Position numbers and translations under genes: made by a program
Shown here: one piece after another, positions 1 to 7,760 of the stretch
Layout of the letters: each line of letters begins with the position of its first letter
Numbering within the stretch: the stretch's first letter is position 1
Origin: Cohnella sp. WQ 127256
Lineage (GTDB): Bacteria; Bacillota; Bacilli; Paenibacillales; Paenibacillaceae
DNA length: 64,000 bases
Assembly: GCF_024519285.1 (NCBI RefSeq)
Contig: NZ_JAMZCY010000001.1
Coordinates: 744,001-808,000 of the forward strand
Reading direction: 5' to 3'
The notes under the pieces: model-generated
What the model was told of the DNA's origin: nothing
The model's input: the letters and a program-made list of their open reading frames with translations, nothing else
Databases searched by the model: none

Positions 1-1
1 A

Positions 2-109
2 AGTTCCCCTAAAGAGGAAATTCATACATCAATCTCGAAAGAAAAGAGAGCAAGAGCATCAAAACACAACATGTCCACACAGCCTGCTTTTCCTCCGTTC
101 GCGAAATGA
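2..109 (+). CDS. possible 3' end of an upstream gene (partial)
   Basis: One frame is open from the left edge to a TGA at 107-109, just before the ribosome binding site of the next gene. The 35 or so visible residues are polar and of low complexity, with no motif I recognise. In Bacillales the gene before argR is often the TlyA/YqxC methyltransferase, but this tail does not obviously match it. It may be the disordered C-terminus of that or another protein, or simply an open frame with no gene. Low confidence. Confidence 0.25.
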   Translation, partial: SSPKEEIHTSISKEKRARASKHNMSTQPAFPPFAK

Positions 110-128
110 TCTAGGAGGTAGTATCGGT

Positions 129-596
129 ATGGATAGGCTCGGTGATTGGGTTATTATGCTGGCTGCTGCGGGGATTATGGTGTGGTGGGTTGTTAGAAGA
201 ATTGATCGATGGCTGCATGAGCCTCCAGGATCAAGGCTAAGAAAGCTTGCGCTTGCTGGTGGAGTCGACCAGGATGATACTGTCCTACTGTTACAGGAGC
301 ATGGCTATGAAGTGCTTTCAGGTAAACACCGTATTCCGCTTGGGGTTGTGCTGGACGATGGACCCGTTATGTCCACGCGGCTATATTTTGATTATTTGAT
401 TACGAAGGAAGATAAGTATTATTTAGTAAAGCTCGAGCGAGCGAGACAGCCTATGGAATGGACTGCAAGCGGCTTGCGTGAACAATTGCTCGTATATGCA
501 TTAATGTTCCCAGATTGCGACGGAATCGTCATTGTTCTTGCTCAGGAACAGCAAATAAAAACGGTACGATTCAAAGTGGAGGCTGGCGAGGAATGA
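129..596 (+). CDS. conserved hypothetical membrane-anchored protein upstream of argR
   Basis: A 155-residue protein of unknown function. An AGGAGGT site at 113-119 supports the ATG. Residues 8-23 form one hydrophobic segment, so the protein is probably anchored in the membrane with its C-terminal domain in the cytoplasm. The soluble part (about 60-155) has an alternating strand/helix pattern. Its YYLVKLER stretch, followed by a helix with EQLLVYALMF, loosely recalls the E-x-K region of PD-(D/E)XK nuclease-like folds; this is a weak impression, not a call. Its last four bases overlap the argR start (ATGA), so the two are translationally coupled and share an operon with recN. It could be a Paenibacillaceae-specific accessory of the argR-recN cluster. 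Confidence 0.7.
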   Translation: MDRLGDWVIMLAAAGIMVWWVVRRIDRWLHEPPGSRLRKLALAGGVDQDDTVLLLQEHGYEVLSGKHRIPLGVVLDDGPVMSTRLYFDYLITKEDKYYLVKLERARQPMEWTASGLREQLLVYALMFPDCDGIVIVLAQEQQIKTVRFKVEAGEE

Positions 597-1042
597 AAGG
601 GAAACGTCAACGTAAAATTCGTGAATTAATTAGTACACGTGAAATTGAAACGCAAGAGGAGCTAGTTGAAGCGCTCAGTATGGAAGAGATGCATGTTACG
701 CAAGCAACGGTATCGCGTGATATTAAAGAGCTACAGCTTATTAAAGTCCCACTTGAGGATGGTCGATATAAGTATTCATTGCCACAGGACCAACGATTCA
801 ATCCCTCACATAAGCTAAAACGTGCTTTGCTTGATCATTTCATTGGTGCGGAAGCTGCGGAAAATTTGGTTGTATTGAAATGTTTGCCCGGTACAGCTGG
901 TACAATTTCCTCTTTAATCGACGGAATGGAATGGCCAGAAATAATTGGGACGATCGGCGGCGACGATACAACATTAATTATTAGTAAATCAAAAAGCCAT
1001 GGAGAAGACGTGTTAAAACGGATATCCGATATGATGCACTAA
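593..1042 (+). CDS. argR: arginine repressor ArgR/AhrC
   Basis: A 149-residue transcription factor of the ArgR/AhrC family, which represses arginine biosynthesis and activates catabolism in response to L-arginine. The N-terminal winged helix holds the typical recognition segment QATVSRDIKEL. The C-terminal oligomerisation and arginine-binding domain ends with the hallmark GTIGGDDTTLII, whose paired Asp residues contact arginine in the hexamer. The ATG at 593 is chosen because it overlaps the upstream stop (ATGA), has GGAGG shortly before it and gives the family's usual length; the open frame extends further upstream but without homology. The order argR-recN-spoIVB-spo0A is the standard Bacillales arrangement. 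Confidence 0.97.
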   Translation: MKGKRQRKIRELISTREIETQEELVEALSMEEMHVTQATVSRDIKELQLIKVPLEDGRYKYSLPQDQRFNPSHKLKRALLDHFIGAEAAENLVVLKCLPGTAGTISSLIDGMEWPEIIGTIGGDDTTLIISKSKSHGEDVLKRISDMMH

Positions 1043-1072
1043 CCTAACTTGACGAGATTAAGGAGGCTATTT

Positions 1073-2758
1073 ATGCTTCGGGAATTATCCATCCACAACT
1101 TAGCAGTTATCGAAAATGTATCCGTTAATTTTCATTCGGGATTTCATGTTCTTACGGGTGAAACTGGGGCTGGTAAATCGATCGTCATCGACGCTTTGAC
1201 ATTAACAGCAGGAGGTCGTGGCTCCGCAGAAATGATTCGCCATGGCTGCGATCGAGCAGATATTGAAGCGGTATTCGATTTGCCACGACAGCATCCCGTT
1301 TGGGCGACGCTTCAGCGCTTAGGTATCGAAGCGGACAAAGAAGAAACCTTGCTTATCCGTCGTGAGCTGCTGTCTCATGGCAAATCATCTGCAAGGATTA
1401 ACGGCCAAAGCGTTACCTTAACGATGCTAAGAGAGATCGGAGAACATCTTGTTAATATCCATGGACAGCATGAGCATCAGTCGTTACTTCGGACCGATAA
1501 GCATTTGGAGTGGTTGGATCTCTTTGCGGGAGAAGATATCCATGAAGAAAAATCTACATATCGTAAATTGTTTCAGCAGTATCAAACGGTTAGCAGAGAG
1601 CGAAGAGAGCTGGAAGAAAAGTCGCGTCAAGGCATGCAAATGCTCGACCTCTATCGTTTTCAATTGGAAGAAATTTCAGCTGCCCGGCTTAAAGCGGGAG
1701 AAGATGAATCCCTTGCTGATGAAAGACGCAAACTAGCCCATGCGGAGAAATTAACAGATGCCGTAACAGAGGCTTATGATCTTCTATATGGCTCCAAAGG
1801 ATTACCAGCACTTTCACGTGCCTTAACGCGTCTGCAAGACATTGTCAAAGTAGATCCGACGACGCTACAACCGATTGTTGAACAATTGCAATCCTCGTAT
1901 TACGGTGTGGAGGATAGTGCATTCCAATTACGCGACTACAAAGAAGGCATCGAATTTAACCCACAGCGTCTCATGCAGATCGAACAACGTTTAGATCTTC
2001 TTCATAGCTTGAAGCGCAAATACGGTGAGACGATTGAAGATGTATTGAATTATCAAGCTCGAATTAAAGGTGAAACGGATCAGCTTGATAATCGGGATGA
2101 GCTGCTCAAGGATCTAGCGACGAAAGAAGTAGCTCTGCATAAAGAAATTCAAGCCCAAGCAGAGAAGCTGACTTCAATAAGAAGATCAGCATCACGGGTT
2201 CTCTCGCGTAAAATTGAACAAGAGCTAACCGAATTACAAATGAGTCGTTCTGTTTTTGAGGTTAAGCTAGGTACAGTAGCTCTTACGAGTACGGGAGCAG
2301 ATAGTGCTGAATTCGTTCTCTCCACAAATCCTGGTGAACCACCGAAGCCTTTAGCTAAAATTGCATCGGGAGGCGAAATGTCGCGGGTTATGTTGGCGCT
2401 TAAAGCGATTTTTGCTCAAATAGATGAAATTCCGGTTTTGGTGTTCGATGAAGTGGACACAGGCGTAAGTGGAAGAGCAGCTCAGGCAATCGCTGAGAAG
2501 CTGTCGTTACTGTCGAGCCACTGTCAAGTATTCGCGATTACGCATCTGCCTCAGGTCGCCTGTATGGCTGATCACCAGTATGAGATCTACAAGCAGATAA
2601 CAGAGCAAGACCGTACTCAGACTTCCGTAACGGAGCTTACAGCGGCTCAGAGAGTGGAAGAATTGGCTAGAATGCTGGGTGGAGTGGAAGTGACGGAAAA
2701 AACCCGCCATCATGCTCAAGAAATGCTTAGTTTGGCTCAGCAACAAAAAAACGCGTAG
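1073..2758 (+). CDS. recN: DNA repair protein RecN
   Basis: A 561-residue SMC-like ATPase that acts early in double-strand break repair, gathering DNA ends for recombination. The Walker A motif GETGAGKS lies near residue 30. A long coiled coil occupies roughly 150-370, and the C-terminal half carries an ABC signature-like SGGEMSRVMLALK followed by Walker B VLVFDEVDTGVSG. The start MLRELSIHN is chosen because AAGGAGG precedes it at a good distance and RecN proteins begin this way; an upstream in-frame start lacks that support. It starts 30 bp after argR and is probably cotranscribed with it. Confidence 0.97.
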   Translation: MLRELSIHNLAVIENVSVNFHSGFHVLTGETGAGKSIVIDALTLTAGGRGSAEMIRHGCDRADIEAVFDLPRQHPVWATLQRLGIEADKEETLLIRRELLSHGKSSARINGQSVTLTMLREIGEHLVNIHGQHEHQSLLRTDKHLEWLDLFAGEDIHEEKSTYRKLFQQYQTVSRERRELEEKSRQGMQMLDLYRFQLEEISAARLKAGEDESLADERRKLAHAEKLTDAVTEAYDLLYGSKGLPALSRALTRLQDIVKVDPTTLQPIVEQLQSSYYGVEDSAFQLRDYKEGIEFNPQRLMQIEQRLDLLHSLKRKYGETIEDVLNYQARIKGETDQLDNRDELLKDLATKEVALHKEIQAQAEKLTSIRRSASRVLSRKIEQELTELQMSRSVFEVKLGTVALTSTGADSAEFVLSTNPGEPPKPLAKIASGGEMSRVMLALKAIFAQIDEIPVLVFDEVDTGVSGRAAQAIAEKLSLLSSHCQVFAITHLPQVACMADHQYEIYKQITEQDRTQTSVTELTAAQRVEELARMLGGVEVTEKTRHHAQEMLSLAQQQKNA

Positions 2759-2885
2759 TATCGCGAAAAATCAAATGAAAGGAAGCTTTTTGACAACATA
2801 AAAGTGGCACAGCACGGTTACCTTATAGGTACGTTATCGGCGACAGAAAAAAGAGCCGATTCAGACTGTAGGGGAGCGTGAGAAC

Positions 2886-4214
2886 TTGTATCAGAAACAC
2901 TCCAGGAAGCGTCGCATAGGTCTCGTTGCTGTTATTATGCTGTGTATTGCCGTATGTTCTGCTCCTTTTCAACATTTTGCGAAATTTCCTAATCAATTAA
3001 GGCTTTTTCAAGGACAAGCGGTATCCCTACATTATGCGATGCCGGTTCATGCGCAAGGGAGCTTAAATCCAAGTGTTGCTGAAATTAACGGGAGCAACGA
3101 TGCTCAAGTGCGGGTCGACTTAAGACAGCCTTTATCTATTCAACCCAAGCATAGCGGCGTAACAGATCTTAAACTTAAGCTGTTTGGTAAAATTCCTTTT
3201 AAAACCGTTCGTCTTCAAGTTATTCCTGATTTACGGGTCATTCCTGGAGGACAGACCATTGGTGTCAAAGTTAAATCTGCTGGCATTATGGTTGTGGGTC
3301 ATCACCTGGTCCAGACGAAAAGCAATGCTAAGACTTCTCCTGGCGAGGAAGCAAAATTAAGGCTTGGAGATCTAATCGTCGAAATTAACGGGAAGCCGTG
3401 TAACGATATTTCGAAAATCGCCTCTTTTGCTGAGACGGCAGGTCGCAATGGAGATCATCTGAAATTATTAGTACAAAGAGGCAAGGAAAGATTCAAAACG
3501 AATTTAACACCTGCTTATGATGAAGAAGATAAAGCTTGGAGATTGGGTCTGTATATTCGTGATTCGGCTGCTGGAGTCGGTACATTAACATTTTACGCGC
3601 CTGATCAAGGTGTATATGGGGCATTAGGGCATGTCATTACGGATATGGATACACAAACTCCGATCGTTATCGGAAGCGGCGAAATTTTACAGTCGAACGT
3701 AAATTCGATTACGAAGAGTCAAAGTGGTGAGCCAGGTGAGAAGAGAGCGGGTTTTATTAAAGGAGGTAAAACACTTGGCAACGTGGAGCGGAACACTCCT
3801 TTCGGCATCTTTGGTCAAATGAAGCAAATACCGGAGCATTCATACAACCCTGAGCCAATGCCTGTCGCTTTTGCAGAGGAAGTCAAAGAAGGTCCAGCCC
3901 AAATATTGACGGTAATCGATAAGCAGAAGGTGGAAAGCTTCAATATTGAAATTGTTCATGTATCCAAGCAATCATCACCAGCGACTAAAGGAATGGTTAT
4001 TAAAATCACAGATCCTAAGCTGTTGGAGCGTACGGGTGGGATCGTTCAAGGCATGAGCGGCAGTCCAATTATTCAAAATGGAAAATTAGTTGGTGCAGTT
4101 ACACATGTATTCGTTAATGATCCTTCTTCGGGTTATGGTTGCTTTATTGAATGGATGCTTCAGGATGCTGGCATCATGCTCAACCCAGAACAAGCGACAT
4201 CTAAGGCGGTTTAA
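2886..4214 (+). CDS. spoIVB: SpoIVB serine peptidase (stage IV sporulation, S55)
   Basis: A 442-residue secreted signalling protease. In sporulating Bacillales SpoIVB is made in the forespore, crosses into the intermembrane space and triggers processing of pro-sigma-K. The N-terminus has one hydrophobic segment (about 12-28). A PDZ domain (about 120-205) contains LRLGDLIVEINGKPC. The C-terminal S55 peptidase domain shows the catalytic His context GALGHVITD and catalytic Ser in GMSGSPI. The start is a TTG at 2886 with GGGGAG upstream. A small hairpin (arms 2836-2841 and 2855-2860) lies in the leader. Length and order (recN upstream, spo0A downstream) match the family. Confidence 0.95.
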   Translation: MYQKHSRKRRIGLVAVIMLCIAVCSAPFQHFAKFPNQLRLFQGQAVSLHYAMPVHAQGSLNPSVAEINGSNDAQVRVDLRQPLSIQPKHSGVTDLKLKLFGKIPFKTVRLQVIPDLRVIPGGQTIGVKVKSAGIMVVGHHLVQTKSNAKTSPGEEAKLRLGDLIVEINGKPCNDISKIASFAETAGRNGDHLKLLVQRGKERFKTNLTPAYDEEDKAWRLGLYIRDSAAGVGTLTFYAPDQGVYGALGHVITDMDTQTPIVIGSGEILQSNVNSITKSQSGEPGEKRAGFIKGGKTLGNVERNTPFGIFGQMKQIPEHSYNPEPMPVAFAEEVKEGPAQILTVIDKQKVESFNIEIVHVSKQSSPATKGMVIKITDPKLLERTGGIVQGMSGSPIIQNGKLVGAVTHVFVNDPSSGYGCFIEWMLQDAGIMLNPEQATSKAV

Positions 4215-4224
4215 CGCCTTAGAT

Positions 4225-4394
4225 TTTGTCAATTTGAGCAAGTTTGACTACTTGTCGAAAATGTACGAATATAATCATGATTTATCATGATTTGACAGGT
4301 CATGACGCAAATTATTAATTATATTCGATTTTAATAAATAAATAAAGTTTTTTTTTTATTTTCAGAAGGAATACAGAATGGCAATGTCGAAAAC
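4225..4394 (+). promoter_or_regulatory. spo0A control region: 0A boxes and probable sigma-H promoter
   Basis: Two exact TGTCGAA 0A boxes lie at 4253-4259 and 4385-4391, and a related TTTGTCAA at 4225-4232. A sigma-H-like promoter fits at 4365-4394: -35 GAAGGAATA (4365-4373), a 12-base spacer, and -10 GTCGAAAA (4386-4393), matching RnAGGAWWW-N11/12-RnnGAATWW closely. The second 0A box overlaps this -10. A TTGACA at 4292-4297 with a TATTAA-like element downstream may be a vegetative start. The layout fits Spo0A autoregulation through a vegetative and a sporulation promoter, as known in Bacillus subtilis. The motifs are seen; the function is inferred. Confidence 0.6.
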
Positions 4395-4462
4395 GGATAA
4401 ACAGAGAAACGATAAGCGTTTTTCGTCATTAAATTTTGCACAGAGAAAGGGAGGACCAGACA

Positions 4463-5275
4463 TTGCCACGGATAGAAGTGTTCCTAGCAGACGACAACCG
4501 AGAATTTACGAATTTGTTATCAGAGTACATCCAAGAGCAGGATGATATGACGGTCATCGGAGTGGCGTACAACGGAGAAGAGGTCATCCGTCAACTGGAG
4601 GAAACACAAAGGGTTCCGGATGTCATGATCCTAGATATTATTATGCCGCATTTAGATGGACTTGGCGTCCTTGAAAAATTGCGGGATATCAATTTATCTC
4701 CAATGCCCAAAATTATTATGCTCACAGCTTTCGGACAAGAGAACATTACACAGCGTGCGGTACAACTTGGCGCTTCATACTACATACTAAAACCGTTCGA
4801 TATGGATGTTCTAGCTAATCGGATCCGGCAGCTTGCAGGTAATTCCGTGTCCTCATCCGTCACGACATCTTCCAGTGGTAGTCTCCACAACCGTTCGAAC
4901 ATTGTACAAATCGGTAAGCCCAAAAATCTCGATGCTAACATCACCAGCATCATCCATGAGATTGGGGTTCCGGCACATATTAAAGGCTATCAGTATTTGC
5001 GTGAAGCTATTACGATGGTTTACAACAACATCGAAATTCTTGGCGCAATTACGAAAACGCTCTACCCGGCAATTGCCGAAAAATTCAAAACAACGCCTTC
5101 CCGCGTTGAACGCGCTATCCGCCATGCGATTGAAGTCGCTTGGACGCGTGGTAACATCGACAGCATTAGCCATCTGTTTGGCTACACGATCAATATTAGC
5201 AAGTCAAAGCCTACCAATAGCGAGTTCATAGCTATGGTTGCAGACAAGCTACGGATTGAGCATAAGGTGAGCTAG
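4463..5275 (+). CDS. spo0A: sporulation master regulator Spo0A
   Basis: A 270-residue response regulator that, when phosphorylated by the phosphorelay, commits the cell to sporulation. The receiver domain (1-125) has the acidic pair ADDN, the phospho-acceptor Asp in [12 protein letters not shown], the Thr in LTAF and the Lys in LKPFD. A variable Ser/Thr-rich linker follows. The C-terminal sigma-A-contacting, DNA-binding domain carries the near-invariant [14 protein letters not shown] and [15 protein letters not shown] segments and ends in the standard [16 protein letters not shown]. The start is a TTG at 4463 preceded by AAGGGAGGA; the open frame upstream gives non-homologous residues. It is followed by a strong terminator. 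Confidence 0.98.
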   Translation: MPRIEVFLADDNREFTNLLSEYIQEQDDMTVIGVAYNGEEVIRQLEETQRVPDVMILDIIMPHLDGLGVLEKLRDINLSPMPKIIMLTAFGQENITQRAVQLGASYYILKPFDMDVLANRIRQLAGNSVSSSVTTSSSGSLHNRSNIVQIGKPKNLDANITSIIHEIGVPAHIKGYQYLREAITMVYNNIEILGAITKTLYPAIAEKFKTTPSRVERAIRHAIEVAWTRGNIDSISHLFGYTINISKSKPTNSEFIAMVADKLRIEHKVS

Positions 5276-5404
5276 TTGTAGATTTATGTTGATGTGGTTG
5301 GGTTCGTGATTTTTTGGCAGATTTTAACATCCAGAACAATTTTGGCGGTTAATATCTGAAATACTCGATTCCAAACCGATAAATTTCCATGTAGCATACC
5401 AACT

Positions 5405-5456
5405 AATACCGTTATTCATTGGGTTTGCAAAAACCCAATGAATAACGGTATTTTTT
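5405..5456 (+). terminator. Rho-independent terminator after spo0A (22-bp perfect stem)
   Basis: Arms at 5405-5426 and 5431-5452 are perfectly complementary over 22 bp around a GCAA loop, followed by a T run. It ends the spo0A transcript. The stem is long for a bacterial terminator and also ends in A/T pairs, so it could work on both strands. Confidence 0.9.
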
Positions 5457-5787
5457 ATGACTGATATTGAATTTCAGGTAGAACAATCTGACTAATCGAG
5501 TCAGGTTTGTAAGAACCCTAAAGCATTCAAATAGATAAATGAGGTACTCCAGAGCCATTGGTTATCAACCAGTGATCAAGGATTACCTTTTTTTGTTGAC
5601 CAGATTAGAAAACGGTTTCATTCAGTTAGATATTTGTTTACAAATTACGAACCGCGAATGGAATAGCGGAAACATGTACCCATCCCATCTCCGTGTTGCA
5701 AGCAATTAGAATAAAGGAAGGGAATCGTAGTAAACGCTTTCAAACCAATTGGCGTTCATCGTCGGTTGACACAACAGGGGGGATAAC
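5457..5787. other. non-coding stretch between spo0A terminator and first sugar-transport cassette
   Basis: About 330 bases without a convincing gene. The only clear element is the cre-like site at 5729-5743. A GGGGGG ribosome binding site precedes the permease start. I looked for a sigma-A promoter between 5570 and 5720 and found only weak, poorly spaced hexamers, so the promoter may be activator-dependent, for example through the YesN-type regulator encoded downstream. No RNA structure stands out. Confidence 0.5.
5729..5743 (-). promoter_or_regulatory. cre-like CcpA operator upstream of first ABC cassette
   Basis: Read on the minus strand, TTGAAAGCGTTTACT matches the cre consensus WTGNAARCGNWWNCAW at all but one position. 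It lies about 45 bases before the permease start, where CcpA binding would block elongation or initiation. This predicts glucose repression of the transporter genes. Confidence 0.6.
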
Positions 5788-6744
5788 ATGAAGCCGGTTC
5801 TAAACAATAATCTACCAAAATCTGTAGCCATCAAAAGCGGACGAATTAGTGAACGCTATCGGCTATTTTTGTACGCATCACCTTTACTCTTACTCGTCTT
5901 ATTATTTAGCTACTTACCTTTGTACGGTTGGGTATACGCCTTCTTCAATGTTCGACCAGGGTTCAGCTTATTTTCTTCCGAGTTCGTAGGGTTAAAATGG
6001 TTCCGTTCACTAGTATCTAATCCGACACAGACGGCGGAAGTCGTTAGAGTCATGAAAAACACGATGGCAATGAGTACGTTGGGCATTGTCACTTCTATTT
6101 TTCCGGTTATCTTCGCCATTCTCCTAACTGAAATTAGATCAAAAAGGTTTAAAAAGTGGGTGCAAATTCTTACGACGCTCCCTAATTTCATAAGTTGGGT
6201 TCTCGTCTTCTCGATAGCATTCATGTTGTTATCGGTGGACAGCGGAATCATCAACAAAATAATGATCAGCCTTGGGATTCAGGATGCGGGCATCAATTAC
6301 TTGGCTTCGGACAGTTACATTTGGCTCAAAATGACCTTATGGTCCCTTTGGAAGGGACTTGGCTGGGGAGCTATCTTATACATAGCAGCCATTTCGTCGA
6401 TCGATCAAGAGCTGTATGATGCGGCGAAGGTGGATGGTGCAGGTCGGTTCAGACTGATGTGGCACATTACGCTACCTGGTGTTATGCCAACGTATTTCGT
6501 GCTGCTCCTTCTGTCCATTGCCAACTTCATTAATAACGGCTTAGAACAGTATTACGTATTCCAGAATCCGATCAACAAAAACTCAATCGAGGTACTGGAC
6601 CTTTACGTTTATAATATCGGATTGCTCGGATCTAACTTCTCATTTGCTACAACTGTCAGCATGCTTAAATCCTTGATCAGTATTATGCTTTTATTTTTCG
6701 CTAACCGGCTATCCAAGCTGGTTCGTGGAGAAACCATCATCTAA
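5788..6744 (+). CDS. carbohydrate ABC transporter permease, LplB type (cassette 1)
   Basis: A 318-residue inner-membrane permease of the LplB/YtcP-associated family, one half of the channel of a type I sugar importer. About six membrane segments are visible, starting at residues 28-48. The cytoplasmic EAA loop is seen as YDAAKVDGAGRFRLMWHITLPG, the docking site for the ATPase. A GGGGGG ribosome binding site precedes the ATG. It forms an operon with a second permease 21 bp downstream and a lipoprotein. No ATPase gene is nearby; related Gram-positive importers use a shared MsmX-type ATPase. The substrate cannot be read from the sequence, but plant-derived oligosaccharides are typical. The closest relative in the window is the gene at 14776-15735. 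Confidence 0.92.
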   Translation: MKPVLNNNLPKSVAIKSGRISERYRLFLYASPLLLLVLLFSYLPLYGWVYAFFNVRPGFSLFSSEFVGLKWFRSLVSNPTQTAEVVRVMKNTMAMSTLGIVTSIFPVIFAILLTEIRSKRFKKWVQILTTLPNFISWVLVFSIAFMLLSVDSGIINKIMISLGIQDAGINYLASDSYIWLKMTLWSLWKGLGWGAILYIAAISSIDQELYDAAKVDGAGRFRLMWHITLPGVMPTYFVLLLLSIANFINNGLEQYYVFQNPINKNSIEVLDLYVYNIGLLGSNFSFATTVSMLKSLISIMLLFFANRLSKLVRGETII

Positions 6745-6765
6745 CAGAACAGGAGGAGCATCATC

Positions 6766-7659
6766 ATGGAACTTCAACGAACGAACGGCGATCGATTGTT
6801 CTCCGTGTTTAACTATACTTTCTTCGCATTATTTACGTTTCTGTGCGTTTTTCCTTTTTATTATTTGTTCATACAGACGATCAGCGGCAATGACTTAAGT
6901 GCGCGTGGACTGGTTACTTGGTATCCAAAGGACATTCATTTAACGAATTATCTCGAGGTATTGAAGATTAAAGGACTCTCTCATGCAGCATTGGTTTCCG
7001 TCGGTAGGACGGTAATCGGTACAATCCTGACGGTTCTAGGCTCAGCATTCCTAGGGTTTCTCTTCACGAAGCGACGGATGTGGGGGAGAAAATTCTGGTA
7101 TCGCTTTGTAGTCGTTACGATGTACTTTAATGCAGGTATTATTCCTTGGTATATCATCATGATGAACTTGCACATGACAAACAACTATCTTGCCTATATA
7201 TTGCCAGCGATCGTCTCTCCTTTTTATGTGATTCTGATCAAAACATTCGTTGAATCCCTGCCAGATGCGTTACAGGAATCAGCTGAGCTTGATGGAGCAG
7301 GCATCATGACCTTGTTCGTTCGGATCGTGTTTCCGTTAATCTTGCCGATTGCGGCAACGACAGCGATCTTCTCTGCGGTCGCTCAATGGAACTCCTTTAT
7401 CGATACCGTCTTCCTGATGACCGAAGCGAAATATCATACTTTGCAATATGTACTTTTGAAATATTTGAATGAGTCGAATTCACTCGCTTCCATTATCCGA
7501 TCACAAGGAACAAGTAATGTCGACTTGACGAACTTGCAAACACCTAATTCGATTAGAACTACGGTGTCCATGTTCGTGGTCATTCCGATCCTGCTTGTCT
7601 ATCCGTTTTTCCAACGCTTCTTCGTGAAAGGCATTATGATCGGGGCTGTGAAAGGATAA
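6766..7659 (+). CDS. carbohydrate ABC transporter permease, LplC/YtcP type (cassette 1)
   Basis: A 297-residue partner permease forming the second half of the sugar channel. It has about six transmembrane segments, an extracytoplasmic FYYLFIQTISG after the first, and the EAA loop ESAELDGAGIMTLFVRIVFP. The C-terminus YPFFQRFFVKGIMIGAVKG is characteristic of LplC/YtcP proteins. The CAGGAGGAG ribosome binding site is well placed. It lies 21 bp after the first permease and about 100 bp before the solute-binding lipoprotein. The counterpart in cassette 2 is at 15748-16644, and the two share the C-terminal signature almost exactly. Confidence 0.92.
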   Translation: MELQRTNGDRLFSVFNYTFFALFTFLCVFPFYYLFIQTISGNDLSARGLVTWYPKDIHLTNYLEVLKIKGLSHAALVSVGRTVIGTILTVLGSAFLGFLFTKRRMWGRKFWYRFVVVTMYFNAGIIPWYIIMMNLHMTNNYLAYILPAIVSPFYVILIKTFVESLPDALQESAELDGAGIMTLFVRIVFPLILPIAATTAIFSAVAQWNSFIDTVFLMTEAKYHTLQYVLLKYLNESNSLASIIRSQGTSNVDLTNLQTPNSIRTTVSMFVVIPILLVYPFFQRFFVKGIMIGAVKG

Positions 7660-7760
7660 CGAACGATTTTTTATTAAGGGTGGTGATGCTGGGCGGGTGA
7701 GGATCGCTAGTTATTAGCAATAAAATACTGAAGCAACATCATTAAAGGGAGGCAAACCGC

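Noticed and set aside
2790-2830. TTGACA before spoIVB as a vegetative promoter
   Set aside because: No acceptable -10 element at 16-18 bases; the gene is expected to use forespore sigma factors.
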